Below are positions 34,213-47,709 of a DNA stretch of 64,000 nucleotides, one piece after another. The stretch lies in assembly GCA_963971425.1 (NCBI GenBank), contig OZ020515.1:9068291-9132290 (forward strand). Reading direction: 5' to 3'. Every line of letters starts with the position of its first letter. Position 1 is the first letter of the stretch. The notes under the pieces were generated by a model, which searched no databases, had not been told where the DNA came from, and worked only from the letters and a program-made list of their open reading frames with translations. Position numbers and translations under genes: made by a program. This stretch comes from Bryoerythrophyllum caledonicum. Lineage: Eukaryota; Streptophyta; Bryopsida; Pottiales; Pottiaceae.

Positions 34213-34799
34213 ATGATTTCCGCGAGATGGAATCTGGGTGTCGACTCGGTTATCTTTGTGGCGGGCGCTTTCGCGGCTGTTGTTGCAGCTACTGTGGCTA
34301 TCGAGGTATGTGATTTTTTTCTTTTTTCCATGCGCCTTCCCATTTCATTCCGTTGCTTATGTGCTGATTGTATTCGATATTCTTGGTTATGCTTTGCAGT
34401 TTAGTGGCAGCAAGCAGGAGAAAGCTGTAGTAGAAAAGGTTAGATCCTGAAGCTCTGGACGAAGGATGGATCGGGCTCGATATTGTGGAATATTGCTGGC
34501 ACTTTGTTCACTTTGTTCACTCTGAGCAATCCTCGAAGAGATGCTGGAGCACGAAGAAATGCGAGACGTACTTCAAGAACCCCGGGTGCTGCAGTAGGAG
34601 GTGCGTCAACCTGTCTAGCGACAACAGGAACTGTGGCAGGTGCGAGAGGCGCTGCGATAAGGAGAAGGGGTATCGCTGCCAATCCGGCAAGTGCCACGAG
34701 GTGAAGAACAGCAGCAGCATGTTCTGGAGTCGAGTAGACATCCGTTACCAGATGACCATTACGGAGGTCGTGATTGCGCGCGGCCTGACGAGGAATTAG
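34213..34799 (+). CDS. STIG1-like cysteine-rich secreted protein
   Basis: The first exon (34213-34305) encodes a basic start and a hydrophobic stretch (VIFVAGAFAAVVAATVA) typical of a signal peptide or anchor, ending at donor GTATGT. The C-terminal exon (open frame to the TAG at 34797-34799) has the STIG1 pattern: NPGCCSRRCVNL, SSDNRNCGRCERRC, then YRCQSGKC. STIG1 proteins are small secreted cysteine-rich plant proteins acting in the cell wall or in pollen-stigma and stress signalling. Two acceptors are possible: TTTGCAG (exon from 34400) leads to an early stop at 34448-34450, whereas an acceptor at 34432-34433 enters the cysteine-rich frame. The frame choice is therefore inference, and a frameshifted pseudogene is the alternative. 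Confidence 0.62.
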
Positions 34800-36082
34800 G
34801 CTTTTGGAAATAGACATGAGGTAAAGTAAATATGGGCTTTGGAACAATAGTGTGGTCAGGAAAAGGACACGACTTAGTCACCGACAATTTCTAATTGCTT
34901 ATCTACTTTAGTTGATACTTAACATTTAGAGTTCTGTAGTATGCGGTTTCAGTATTAGATTGCAACCGCGTGCAACAAATGCACTTGAAGTCGATTAACT
35001 TCAGAACTCTGAGCACTTGAACCTTACCGGGTTTCCAGTTCCCAGTAGAGCACGTAACGTACTTTCTGTGTAGAAGAAGACGAGACCAGTTGATGACTCG
35101 ATGAGACAGAAAGATGACATTCAGACACTAGCACAGAGAGTGCAGTAGCAAAAGAATATTTTTGTACTTTTATTACCTTCAACTTATCACATACCTGACA
35201 CTAACTACAAACGAGTCTCCCCGCCCTGTTTGATTGGGTGAGGAGGTCGCAGAATCTGATTGACTGCAGCTTGGGTAATAAGGGAAGCAGGAGTACTACT
35301 AAGGTAAGTGGCTTTTGAACCGACATGTTTCTTAAACCGTCCTCTAACTCAGAGGTACATTTTGCTTTGTTCAGTGTACCTACAATGTACATTTCAAGAG
35401 GGGATCGGTTCAAGAGCCACTTACCTTATGTACGCCTTTAGAAAAGATGGGATTCAAACCAGACCATATTCGAACAGCAGTGTGTCTGTAAGACAGATCC
35501 GAAAACTATGGATCATATACAGAAGACATAGATCACTTCATTGGCCTGACACGCAAGTCTTAGACAATGTTACAAAAGAACACACGAATGATGGCGAGGA
35601 GAAATCATACATTGGAGTACAGGTTGGTGACGATAGGATTGGATTTAAGATCTGGCCTCCTGCACGGTGCCGTAGAGCATCATGAACGAGATTCCTCACG
35701 GGGAGGTTGGCGACAACGGGATTGGATTTAAGATGTCTTTGCGGATTATCAACAGGGAGGACGATTATTGGCGGTAGAAAAGTCATTCGTATCCATCATC
35801 TTTGGTGACAAAGGGCACAAAATCATCTTATAATGTCGAAACCTAAACCACACAAACTGAAAAACGGACACAACAAAAGAATTCCAGATCTACTACGAAC
35901 TCACAATCAGAAAGGTGTAACCCAAAATCCCCTAAAACTCAACGCCAAACCTCCAACTAGAGCATCGACCCCCTGAAACCCTAATCTCAAATCTTGGAGA
36001 TCAGTAATTCCTAACCTGGGTTAGGTTGGAAAAAAAAAATATTGCCAGGTCAGCATGACAAGAAAAACCACCAAAAAAAAAA
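34800..36082. other. Intergenic DNA with a short duplication
   Basis: No gene supported. GGATTGGATTTAAGAT occurs twice (about 35637 and 35719) after GGTTGG(T/C)GAC, a local tandem duplication of roughly 80 bp. Confidence 0.4.
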
Positions 36083-36154
36083 GACGGGACGGGGACGGGG
36101 ACGGGGACGGGGACGGGGGACGGGGACGGGGACGGGGGACGGGGACGGGGGGGA
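36083..36154 (+). repeat. GGGGAC hexamer tract, G-quadruplex capable
   Basis: About eleven GGGGAC or GGGGGAC units in a row on the plus strand. Runs of four or five G at 2-base spacing satisfy the G-quadruplex consensus several times over. Confidence 0.92.
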
Positions 36155-36329
36155 CGATGGATTGGAAGGAAAGGGCTAGGGGACGGGGAGGTGGGGACTC
36201 AACACAAAAACATGTTGAGTCCGGAGGACACGGGTACCCCACTAGTGTTCATATAATATTATGTATGCTATTCAGACTTCTTTTCTTTGTCTTGTCCAAT
36301 ATTATTCATTCTTATGTAGAACAGGGTGC

Positions 36330-37110
36330 GGATCAAAATGGCGTCTTTGCGTTGCCAAGGAAAGAAATTTTACTCCTGCCAACTTTGACACCCTCCCGAG
36401 AGCTGATAAATTGATAATTTGTCAATTTACCATTAAATTTTTGGCACAAGATTATCTGTATGTTGATAATATGTGTGCCAAATTTCAAGGCCAAAAGATT
36501 TACATTAAGAAAGGATATTTGAAGTCCATTATCAACTTTGAAACCCTTCCTAGGGCTGCAAGTTGTGAAGTTACCATGAAATTTTTGGCACAAGATCATC
36601 TATATGTTATTATCATGTGTGTCAAATTTCAAGACCAGAAGATGAATATACAAAAGATATTCAAAATTTGAGCGCCCTAGGGAGAACGTACTAGTGAAAT
36701 GGTTTCCTCGATTGTTTCTCACAACTACACATGTTGGTAGATTTTCTAATTTTTTTCCTTTTTTTAGATCTTTTGTGAAATATAGTACACGCGTAATCAA
36801 CATAGAGATGATCTCTTGTCAAAAATTTCAAGAGCAAAAAAAACCAATTCAATCCTCGAGAGGGTATCAAAGTTGGTAGTAGTGAAATTTTCTCACAACT
36901 GCACATGTTGGTAGATTTCAAATATCAATTTTTATATAGCCTTTTGGACTTAATATTTAGCACAGAGGTTACCAACATAGAGATGATCTTGGGCCAAAAA
37001 TTCCATGGTAAAATATCAAATTTTCAGCCCTCACAAGAATGTCAAAGTTGGCAAAAGTGAAGTTTCTTTCCTTGGAATTGCAAAAACGCCATTTTAATAA
37101 ACGTCATATT
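36330..37110. repeat. Composite repeat: 150-bp tandem units with inverted ends
   Basis: AAATTTTTGGCACAAGAT recurs at about 36436 and 36579 in a period near 150 bp. The left end (AAAATGGCGTCTTTGC, CCAAGGAAAGAAATTT, GCCAACTTTGACA) reappears inverted at 37025-37100. This looks like an eroded foldback element; ACACATGTTGGTAGATTT also recurs at about 36727 and 36902. Confidence 0.65.
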
Positions 37111-37777
37111 GTATAGCAGGTATGCTATCTCTCTTCAATTTAAATCCTATAGGACCAAGGCAGTTTGAAGAAATCTATACTCCATTGATAAAAAACTACT
37201 GAGAAGAACTTATTGAGAATATAATCTTGGGATCTTCTTTAGATTGGAGAAAAACATTTTAAAAAGTACAAATTTCAAAACTTTGTGTCTATACATATTG
37301 TATAAGAATGAAACTCTTTTTTGTACAATGCCTCAAAATATTGACTCCTCTTCAATGTGCAAAATGTTTGCACCATATGATATTATTGCAAAATCTCAAA
37401 CAAAGCTTTGAACATGGAATTCGCTAAATATGCACTTGGTCAATTTTACTTCACTCCTTCGCTGCATATAGTTCACTCATCCAAATCAATGCAACCATGA
37501 ATTTTTTTGGGTGTGCGGAGATATAGGAGATTGGTAACCACATACATAAAAGCTATTGTTTAATTTAAGGTAAGACACAACATCACTTTTTTCAATTGTT
37601 CTCCATACATTTTGCAACTTATGCAACCACTTTCATGTCATTTTTATATAATATCATTGCATACTAAAAATATTACAACTTTGATCTACTCTTCCTAAAA
37701 CTAAAATAAATCCACAATCAGGAACTAAACATCACTAGATTCTGTCTTATATAAGATACGTAGATTTCTATTTCCTT

Positions 37778-37813
<36 letters not shown>

Positions 37814-39092
37814 CTAATAATATGCATAAATTCTCGTCTACATACCATTTTCTATATCCTTCTAAATAATATTTTCTACTCTATTTTTCTATGTCTCACC
37901 CTCCAATATCACACATGGCAATATTTCTGCCATTATAATGCCACAACACACATGCTCCTTGGTCTCCCCAAATAGCATCATCCGATGCTCCGCATCCACA
38001 TCAGACGATAATTACGCTTAGAACCGTTAAGTTGATGGAGCCCTTCCAGCACAAACAACACACTCAGTGCATAAGAAGGAATGGCCTTCTCCCAAAGTCC
38101 TACCTTGCACACAACTTGGTAAATTTGTTGAGGGACTACCCTTGACCCCTAAATTACCAAGATTAACCTTGAAGGACCGGGCAGGTTCCTCTTGTGTCAA
38201 TCTTTAGCATTCTTTTTCAAAAAATTATCGTAGATGGACATTACTAAAAGCTTTGTGTGAGTCCAAGTTTTTCCCCAATCCGACATGTAATGAAAAAGTT
38301 ATACGGTTTTGAAGTTCATATGGTGAGAGCGGGCCCGTCGAGCAACTCCAAAAACTTTTGCTAAGACACTCTATTGAAGGTGATATTTTCAACAACGACA
38401 AGTAATATTATTTCCTTTCATGTTGTCAAGAAAAATCTCTTGTCTTTAGTGAGAAATAGCATATGAATCCAAGTCATACATTTTCACACATTGTCGCACA
38501 TTGTCGGGCTAAGTACCAAAAAATCTTCTTCCTTTCCACATAAAACTTAGTGATCTTCATGTTTTTACTTTTTTATTTTCCCCACGGCATTGTGTGGTGT
38601 AAACCTTTCCATTGACCATTCGGATTCTCATTCTAGAACATATTAGGTTCACAAAAAAATAAAACGTGAATTGATAGTTCTTGAACCTCCACTCCTTGCA
38701 CAATTTTTTTGAAAATGCTACAACTCTCTCCAACCTCTAAAATTTTGTGAACAAGGAGTTGATTGCATGTTCAACATGATTGTAATAGATTAACATATTG
38801 TGTAGTGCAAAAAATTCACAACAAGTGATGTCAAAGTCAGCTGATCCTCTCAAAGCATTAAAGAAAATGACATCTTCCTACATTTCAAACGCTATAATCT
38901 TCCGATCCGTACGGTCAAAAAATGTGAAATTTTGCAGGCATGTTAATGACTCAGTCGTGTTCAAGATCCTACGGTCAAAACTTGAAAATATAACCCGGAG
39001 TTTCTCCTTTACACCCTACAACAGAATCTACATTTTTAAGGCGGGTTTTGTCAAGAAACTCTAGGTGTTAAGAAAAATCAATGCAACAAAGG

Positions 39093-39216
39093 GAGGGGTC
39101 GAGGCCCTCGACCTCTCTTGCCATGCAACAAAGAGGAGGGGTCGAGGCCTCGACCCCTCATGCCATACAACACAAGGCCATACAACACAAGGGAGGGGTC
39201 GAGGCCTCGACCCCTC
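39093..39216. repeat. Cluster of 24-bp palindromes GAGGGGTCGAGG/CCTCGACCCCTC
   Basis: Perfect palindromes at 39136-39159 and 39193-39216 and a one-off variant at 39093-39117, separated by short AT-rich ACAACA(C/A)AAG spacers. Mirrored in the right arm near 46271-46394. Confidence 0.92.
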
Positions 39217-41864
39217 TTCCTCTACGCAAAGGAATTACGCAACAACTTTGAAAGCTCACATACCTTGCACATGTCTTGATAGAAAAAACCCAAAGATCGC
39301 GGGACGCCAATCAACCACCGCATCGTTTCGTCCACCGCTTCAAAAAAAAAACAAAACGACCTTCAAGTCTATGCGGAAATCCTATGAAGCAAAACACTCT
39401 TCTACCAAATGAATCCTCGAGGTTAGCTGGGATCCTTATATACTTCCAAATTGAATCTATATTTAGCAATATTTTTCAACAAACACTTAAAAAAATCCTA
39501 TAATCCATCATTTGAACATTGTACTTGTTTGAGTCACTATTAGAAGGTCAAAAATAGATAATGAAATTAGAATCAAGATATTTCATCACGACAACATGTG
39601 GGGCCCACACGAAGTTCATATTAACTACTTTTTCCCATAACTTCGTATCATCATAACTTATACCCGAATGGAATATTGGATGACTTTGGAGCAAAGGTGA
39701 AGTATGGTACGGTGGGTCCCACCACATGGATGCTTTGTGGATCGAAATTCCAACAATGCAAATATGATCATTGGTGTGAAGATCTACCGGATATAAATAG
39801 TATGTGGGGCCCACGTGGGACCCACCGTACACATTTTTTACAATATCTTGAGTTATTTTTCTTATTGAATACATGAGTCCATGCTTGTAGTTACGATTTG
39901 GTGGATCCCACCTTGGCCTCTGTATCCATATGACTCAAGATGTCATTATCTAATCTTTTTTTTATTTCCTTAAGATGACAGTTTTAATTTTCAAGTCTGA
40001 TCCTATCTCATACCTCTTTTTTATCTGGAAATTCTTCTTTTCAATCTTTTGTTACAGTATAGTAGTTAAGTATCTGTTTGTCATGAAAATATTCCATGTT
40101 TTAATGACAATTAGTTTATATATAAGAAATGGCTGAAAAATGTGAATTTCAAGTTGAACTGACGTCAAAATGGCATCACCATAACATGTGACAAAACACA
40201 TATTCTAATGATGTAACATTCACGTTGCAATGGCATAAAATTTCATCGAAATGACATAAATCGACATGAGTTAGATTGACATTAACATAAAACAAATATG
40301 ACATGACATAGATAGTAGTGAGAATGACATGAAAATTATGAATTACATCAACATAACATGCTCCAAATAATAACAAAGTATCAAGATAGCATCAAATCAA
40401 TGTTGACTAGACATTTTGTCCACCTAATATCATAATAATAAGTGCACAAATAACATTAACTTATTGCTAGTTAAATGTATGAATAATGCATGCGTTACGA
40501 GATTGTTGGTCTTTTTGATATCAAGTCGATAACAAAATGATTGAATTTAATTTTACTAATGTGAGAGCACATAGAAAATTTGATTTTCTTTGGGGCAAAC
40601 TTCATGGTCCTCCATCCCTAAATGAAAAAAGTCTTAAGGTGGGTTTCTGCAAATCTCGGGCACGTTCCCATAGTTGCAGCTTATATAAAAGATTCTTGAA
40701 TTTTTTTACAAAGATGCAAGAAGACAAGAGGTGCATGGGAATCTAATTTTTATTCTCATTGGAGCTATGAAAAAAAAGTCGTGCCATCTCAAATTAAAAC
40801 TTCCCAAGTGCGGGCAAGTCGGGCAACTCCAAAAACTTTCACTAGGACATTGTGTTCAATGTGAGGTTTTCAATACTAGAAAGTGATATAATTTCCTTTC
40901 ATATTGTCAAAAAAATTCTTGTCTGTGGTGAAAAATAGCATATCAACCCAAGTCAAACATTTTCACACATTGTCACATTTTGTTGGGCAAGGGACCAAAG
41001 AAACTTCTTCTTGTCCACATTAAACTTAGAGATCTTCATTTTTCAACTTCTCATTTTTTCCAAAACAACTTATGGTGGCTACCTTCTTATTAACCATTTG
41101 GATTATCATTCTAACACATATTAGATTCACAAGAAAATAAAACGTGAATTGGCACTTTTTGAACCTCCTCTCCTTGTACAATTTTTACAAAATATGCTAC
41201 ATCCTTTTTCTATCTCTAAAAATTGGTGTACAAGGAACTAATATCATGATTAACATGATGGTAATGAATTTAGGCCATGAGTAGTGCAAAAACATGACAC
41301 CAAGTGAAGTCAAAGTTTGCCAATCCACTCAATGCAAGGATGAAAATAGACCACTTTCTCAACTTCAAACACTATGATCTTTCAATTAGTACGGTCAAAG
41401 TTGATGGAATCTTGTGAGTATGTTACTCAATGGGTCTTAATTGAGAACCTACAGTTTTGAACTAGAGATAAACGTTTTTCTTTCCTTAGTTACTCATTGC
41501 AATAGAGTCAACAGTTTTGAAGTGCTTTTGGTGTGAAATTTGCAAGGGTATTTGGGGCTTAGATAAACCTGTCTTTATATTTGCGCTAGGGATATGTCAC
41601 TGTAGTCTTAAATTATTGATTTACAAAGCCTCCAATAGTGGTGCTGGTTCCTTTTCTTAAGCTGTGATTGACTGTTGAAGATGGCACTTTGCTGGACTTT
41701 GACCACTGTTTGGTCGTTACCGTACCACTTTATTGAATGAAATCTGCTGAAACTCCAATGCAAATATCAAAGTGCAGCTGTCCCTTTGGTGTTTGTGTTT
41801 GTAGTGCCTGATACATGTTTTTGTACAACCAAGAGTTGTGATAATTTTTTCCTTTTAATTGAAT

Positions 41865-42064
41865 NNNNNNNNNNNNNNNNNNNNNNNNNNNNNNNNNNNN
41901 NNNNNNNNNNNNNNNNNNNNNNNNNNNNNNNNNNNNNNNNNNNNNNNNNNNNNNNNNNNNNNNNNNNNNNNNNNNNNNNNNNNNNNNNNNNNNNNNNNNN
42001 NNNNNNNNNNNNNNNNNNNNNNNNNNNNNNNNNNNNNNNNNNNNNNNNNNNNNNNNNNNNNNNN
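41865..42064. other. Assembly gap, 200 N, equal to 31 bp in the other arm
   Basis: The bases flanking the gap match 43590 and 43622 of the right arm, which are joined there by 31 bp containing GGTCAAATTGTGCC. The N run is thus a placeholder 169 bp too long. Confidence 0.93.
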
Positions 42065-42335
42065 AATCTCTATGGGACTATTTGTACCCACAAGGTACAC
42101 TTCGAGTTTAGGCAAGTTCTCAAAATTGATATTTTGCAGGACTCTTTTTGGATATATAATTTAATATAGATATATGAGTTCTCATTGTAGAGATGTTTTC
42201 TTTTTCTTTTTCATTGGATTTATTGAAAATAAGTTGTTGTAGTTTGAACACCAAATGCTTGACTCTAAGGTTGTTGTGCAAGATACCATATACCTCAATT
42301 GTACTACATTGGAGTTGAATAGTTCATTTATTTGA

Positions 42336-43320
42336 TTTGCATTTGTAGATGCTTGGTGGAAGTACGTTGTTTTTCTTTTTAAATTTGGCTTTGAAGAAAA
42401 ATATTTCGCCATCCAGAGCAGTTTTTGGAAAGGGTAATTACGACAGTTGTGGTTCTATAAAGTGGTGAATATTTCTACTTTGAAGTTCAACAAAGCATTA
42501 TTTTAAGGTGGGCATCAGTAATTTTAAGTAAGTAGCAAGCCTCATGGTCTTATTGGAAAACGTGTAGAAAATAATGTCTTTACTTCATTAATTTATTGTT
42601 TTTCTAATAGTCGAGGGCATATCGATGTCATCCACCATTCGAATTTAATATCTAATGATCATTTTTTATTTTAGAAATTGAAATAGGTTTCGAAGTTAAT
42701 GACTTCTATCTATATTCCTAGTCTTTGCAAAGTCCATTTCTCTTTTACCAAACACTTCCATTTCTTGTAAATTATGGCATGTAATGACCTAATACAAGTT
42801 TAAACCTAGATCCATAAAACTCATGCAATGTGTCATAAAATATGCCATTATCTTGAGACAAAGTATTCTGACCTTGTCTTTGCACGGAAGAAAAAAACTG
42901 TATTTTTATGTTTTCAATGTCATCTTGTAGCAGTCAACCTGAAGATCCTCAAGGCGAGAAAATCCTTGTCTTTAGTGTAAAATAACATTTTAACCCAAGT
43001 CAAATATTTTCACATTGTTAGGCAAAGAGGGGGAGATTTACACTTCAAATCTTATAATCTACATATCCGTATGGTGGATGCAATCAAAAGAATATGGCAT
43101 TTTATATAGAAGTATGTTTTAAGATATTACGGTTAAAAGTCCAAAGTTCTACTTTAAAATGTAAATTTCAAGCCTCTTTTTAACAGTAGCAATTTTAGAG
43201 CAAAATTGGCCGTGGTCCTTTAGGGATTAAGAATTGTTTTGTAGTTGGACCTAAGGATCCTCTAGAGAAAGGGGAACATACGAGAAGATTGCAACAAAAC
43301 TTTAATCATTGTTCCATGCC
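42336..43320. other. Spacer (985 bp) of the inverted repeat
   Basis: Unique in the window apart from a truncated right end of the TTAA family near 42940-43232 (GGCCGTGGTCCTTTAGG followed by GATTAA). No gene. Confidence 0.7.
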
Positions 43321-46300
43321 TCAAATAAATGAACTATTCAACTCCAATGTAGTACAATTGAGGTATATGGTATCTTGCACAACAACCTTAGAGTCAAGCA
43401 TTTGGTGTTCAAACTACAACAACTTATTTTCAATAAATCCAATGAAAAAGAAAAAGAAAACATCTCTACAATGAGAACTCATATATCTATATTAAATTAT
43501 ATATCCAAAAAGAGTCCTGCAAAATATCAATTTTGAGAACTTGCCTAAACTCGAAGTGTACCTTGTGGGTACAAATAGTCCCATAGAGATTAGGTCAAAT
43601 TGTGCCATCATACATTTATCACATTCAATTAAAAGGAAAAAATTATCACAACTCTTGGTTGTACAAAAACATGTATCAGGCACTACAAACACAAACACCA
43701 AAGGGACAGCTGCACTTTGATATTTGCATTGGAGTTTCAGCAGATTTCATTCAATAAAGTGGTACGGTAACGACCAAACAGTGGTCAAAGTCCAGCAAAG
43801 TGCCATCTTCAACAGTCAATCACAGCTTAAGAAAAGGAACCAGCACCACTATTGGAGGCTTTGTAAATCAATAATTTAAGACTACAGTGACATATCCCTA
43901 GCGCAAATATAAAGACAGGTTTATCTAAGCCCCAAATACCCTTGCAAATTTCACACCAAAAGCACTTCAAAACTGTTGACTCTATTGCAATGAGTAACTA
44001 AGGAAAGAAAAACGTTTATCTCTAGTTCAAAACTGTAGGTTCTCAATTAAGACCCATTGAGTAACATACTCACAAGATTCCATCAACTTTGACCGTACTA
44101 ATTGAAAGATCATAGTGTTTGAAGTTGAGAAAGTGGTCTATTTTCATCCTTGCATTGAGTGGATTGGCAAACTTTGACTTCACTTGGTGTCATGTTTTTG
44201 CACTACTCATGGCCTAAATTCATTACCATCATGTTAATCATGATATTAGTTCCTTGTACACCAATTTTTAGAGATAGAAAAAGGATGTAGCATATTTTGT
44301 AAAAATTGTACAAGGAGAGGAGGTTCAAAAAGTGCCAATTCACGTTTTATTTTCTTGTGAATCTAATATGTGTTAGAATGATAATCCAAATGGTTAATAA
44401 GAAGGTAGCCACCATAAGTTGTTTTGGAAAAAATGAGAAGTTGAAAAATGAAGATCTCTAAGTTTAATGTGGACAAGAAGAAGTTTCTTTGGTCCCTTGC
44501 CCAACAAAATGTGACAATGTGTGAAAATGTTTGACTTGGGTTGATATGCTATTTTTCACCACAGACAAGAATTTTTTTGACAATATGAAAGGAAATTATA
44601 TCACTTTCTAGTATTGAAAACCTCACATTGAACACAATGTCCTAGTGAAAGTTTTTGGAGTTGCCCGACTTGCCCGCACTTGGGAAGTTTTAATTTGAGA
44701 TGGCACGACTTTTTTTTCATAGCTCCAATGAGAATAAAAATTAGATTCCCATGCACCTCTTGTCTTCTTGCATCTTTGTAAAAAAATTCAAGAATCTTTT
44801 ATATAAGCTGCAACTATGGGAACGTGCCCGAGATTTGCAGAAACCCACCTTAAGACTTTTTTCATTTAGGGATGGAGGACCATGAAGTTTGCCCCAAAGA
44901 AAATCAAATTTTCTATGTGCTCTCACATTAGTAAAATTAAATTCAATCATTTTGTTATCGACTTGATATCAAAAAGACCAACAATCTCGTAACGCATGCA
45001 TTATTCATACATTTAACTAGCAATAAGTTAATGTTATTTGTGCACTTATTATTATGATATTAGGTGGACAAAATGTCTAGTCAACATTGATTTGATGCTA
45101 TCTTGATACTTTGTTATTATTTGGAGCATGTTATGTTGATGTAATTCATAATTTTCATGTCATTCTCACTACTATCTATGTCATGTCATATTTGTTTTAT
45201 GTTAATGTCAATCTAACTCATGTCGATTTATGTCATTTCGATGAAATTTTATGCCATTGCAACGTGAATGTTACATCATTAGAATATGTGTTTTGTCACA
45301 TGTTATGGTGATGCCATTTTGACGTCAGTTCAACTTGAAATTCACATTTTTCAGCCATTTCTTATATATAAACTAATTGTCATTAAAACATGGAATATTT
45401 TCATGACAAACAGATACTTAACTACTATACTGTAACAAAAGATTGAAAAGAAGAATTTCCAGATAAAAAAGAGGTATGAGATAGGATCAGACTTGAAAAT
45501 TAAAACTGTCATCTTAAGGAAATAAAAAAAAGATTAGATAATGACATCTTGAGTCATATGGATACAGAGGCCAAGGTGGGATCCACCAAATCGTAACTAC
45601 AAGCATGGACTCATGTATTCAATAAGAAAAATAACTCAAGATATTGTAAAAAATGTGTACGGTGGGTCCCACGTGGGCCCCACATACTATTTATATCCGG
45701 TAGATCTTCACACCAATGATCATATTTGCATTGTTGGAATTTCGATCCACAAAGCATCCATGTGGTGGGACCCACCGTACCATACTTCACCTTTGCTCCA
45801 AAGTCATCCAATATTCCATTCGGGTATAAGTTATGATGATACGAAGTTATGGGAAAAAGTAGTTAATATGAACTTCGTGTGGGCCCCACATGTTGTCGTG
45901 ATGAAATATCTTGATTCTAATTTCATTATCTATTTTTGACCTTCTAATAGTGACTCAAACAAGTACAATGTTCAAATGATGGATTATAGGATTTTTTTAA
46001 GTGTTTGTTGAAAAATATTGCTAAATATAGATTCAATTTGGAAGTATATAAGGATCCCAGCTAACCTCGAGGATTCATTTGGTAGAAGAGTGTTTTGCTT
46101 CATAGGATTTCCGCATAGACTTGAAGGTCGTTTTGTTTTTTTTTTGAAGCGGTGGACGAAACGATGCGGTGGTTGATTGGCGTCCCGCGATCTTTGGGTT
46201 TTTTCTATCAAGACATGTGCAAGGTATGTGAGCTTTCAAAGTTGTTGCGTAATTCCTTTGCGTAGAGGAAGAGGGGTCGAGGCCTCGACCCCTCCCTTGT

Positions 46301-47673
46301 GTTGTATGGCCTTGTGTTGTATGGCATGAGGGGTCGAGGCCTCGACCCCTCCTCTTTGTTGCATGGCAAGAGAGGTCGAGGGCCTCGACCCCTCCCTTTG
46401 TTGCATTGATTTTTCTTAACACCTAGAGTTTCTTGACAAAACCCGCCTTAAAAATGTAGATTCTGTTGTAGGGTGTAAAGGAGAAACTCCGGGTTATATT
46501 TTCAAGTTTTGACCGTAGGATCTTGAACACGACTGAGTCATTAACATGCCTGCAAAATTTCACATTTTTTGACCGTACGGATCGGAAGATTATAGCGTTT
46601 GAAATGTAGGAAGATGTCATTTTCTTTAATGCTTTGAGAGGATCAGCTGACTTTGACATCACTTGTTGTGAATTTTTTGCACTACACAATATGTTAATCT
46701 ATTACAATCATGTTGAACATGCAATCAACTCCTTGTTCACAAAATTTTAGAGGTTGGAGAGAGTTGTAGCATTTTCAAAAAAATTGTGCAAGGAGTGGAG
46801 GTTCAAGAACTATCAATTCACGTTTTATTTTTTTGTGAACCTAATATGTTCTAGAATGAGAATCCGAATGGTCAATGGAAAGGTTTACACCACACAATGC
46901 CGTGGGGAAAATAAAAAAGTAAAAACATGAAGATCACTAAGTTTTATGTGGAAAGGAAGAAGATTTTTTGGTACTTAGCCCGACAATGTGCGACAATGTG
47001 TGAAAATGTATGACTTGGATTCATATGCTATTTCTCACTAAAGACAAGAGATTTTTCTTGACAACATGAAAGGAAATAATATTACTTGTCGTTGTTGAAA
47101 ATATCACCTTCAATAGAGTGTCTTAGCAAAAGTTTTTGGAGTTGCTCGACGGGCCCGCTCTCACCATATGAACTTCAAAACCGTATAACTTTTTCATTAC
47201 ATGTCGGATTGGGGAAAAACTTGGACTCACACAAAGCTTTTAGTAATGTCCATCTACGATAATTTTTTGAAAAAGAATGCTAAAGATTGACACAAGAGGA
47301 ACCTGCCCGGTCCTTCAAGGTTAATCTTGGTAATTTAGGGGTCAAGGGTAGTCCCTCAACAAATTTACCAAGTTGTGTGCAAGGTAGGACTTTGGGAGAA
47401 GGCCATTCCTTCTTATGCACTGAGTGTGTTGTTTGTGCTGGAAGGGCTCCATCAACTTAACGGTTCTAAGCGTAATTATCGTCTGATGTGGATGCGGAGC
47501 ATCGGATGATGCTATTTGGGGAGACCAAGGAGCATGTGTGTTGTGGCATTATAATGGCAGAAATATTGCCATGTGTGATATTGGAGGGTGAGACATAGAA
47601 AAATAGAGTAGAAAATATTATTTAGAAGGATATAGAAAATGGTATGTAGACGAGAATTTATGCATATTATTAG

Positions 47674-47709
<36 letters not shown>

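Larger units (their letters stand above)
37411..42335 (+). repeat. Left arm of a giant inverted repeat
   Basis: Pairs base for base with 43321-48076 reversed. Paired coordinates sum to 85487 left of the gap and 85656 right of it, a constant offset with no further indel in any segment compared; short frames translate identically in both arms. The arm holds two diverged copies of the AT-rich transposon family (about 38220-39060 and 40600-41560), a TA microsatellite near 37778 and no credible gene. At 37410 the similarity stops abruptly. Confidence 0.95.

Noticed and set aside
36055-36414. 119-codon frame over the GGGGAC tract
   Set aside because: Gly/Asp/Arg run produced by a simple repeat; no conserved remainder.
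38798-39412. Frames of 88 and 115 codons conserved in both palindrome arms
   Set aside because: Identity is explained by the arms being identical at nucleotide level; the second frame is built on palindromic repeats.
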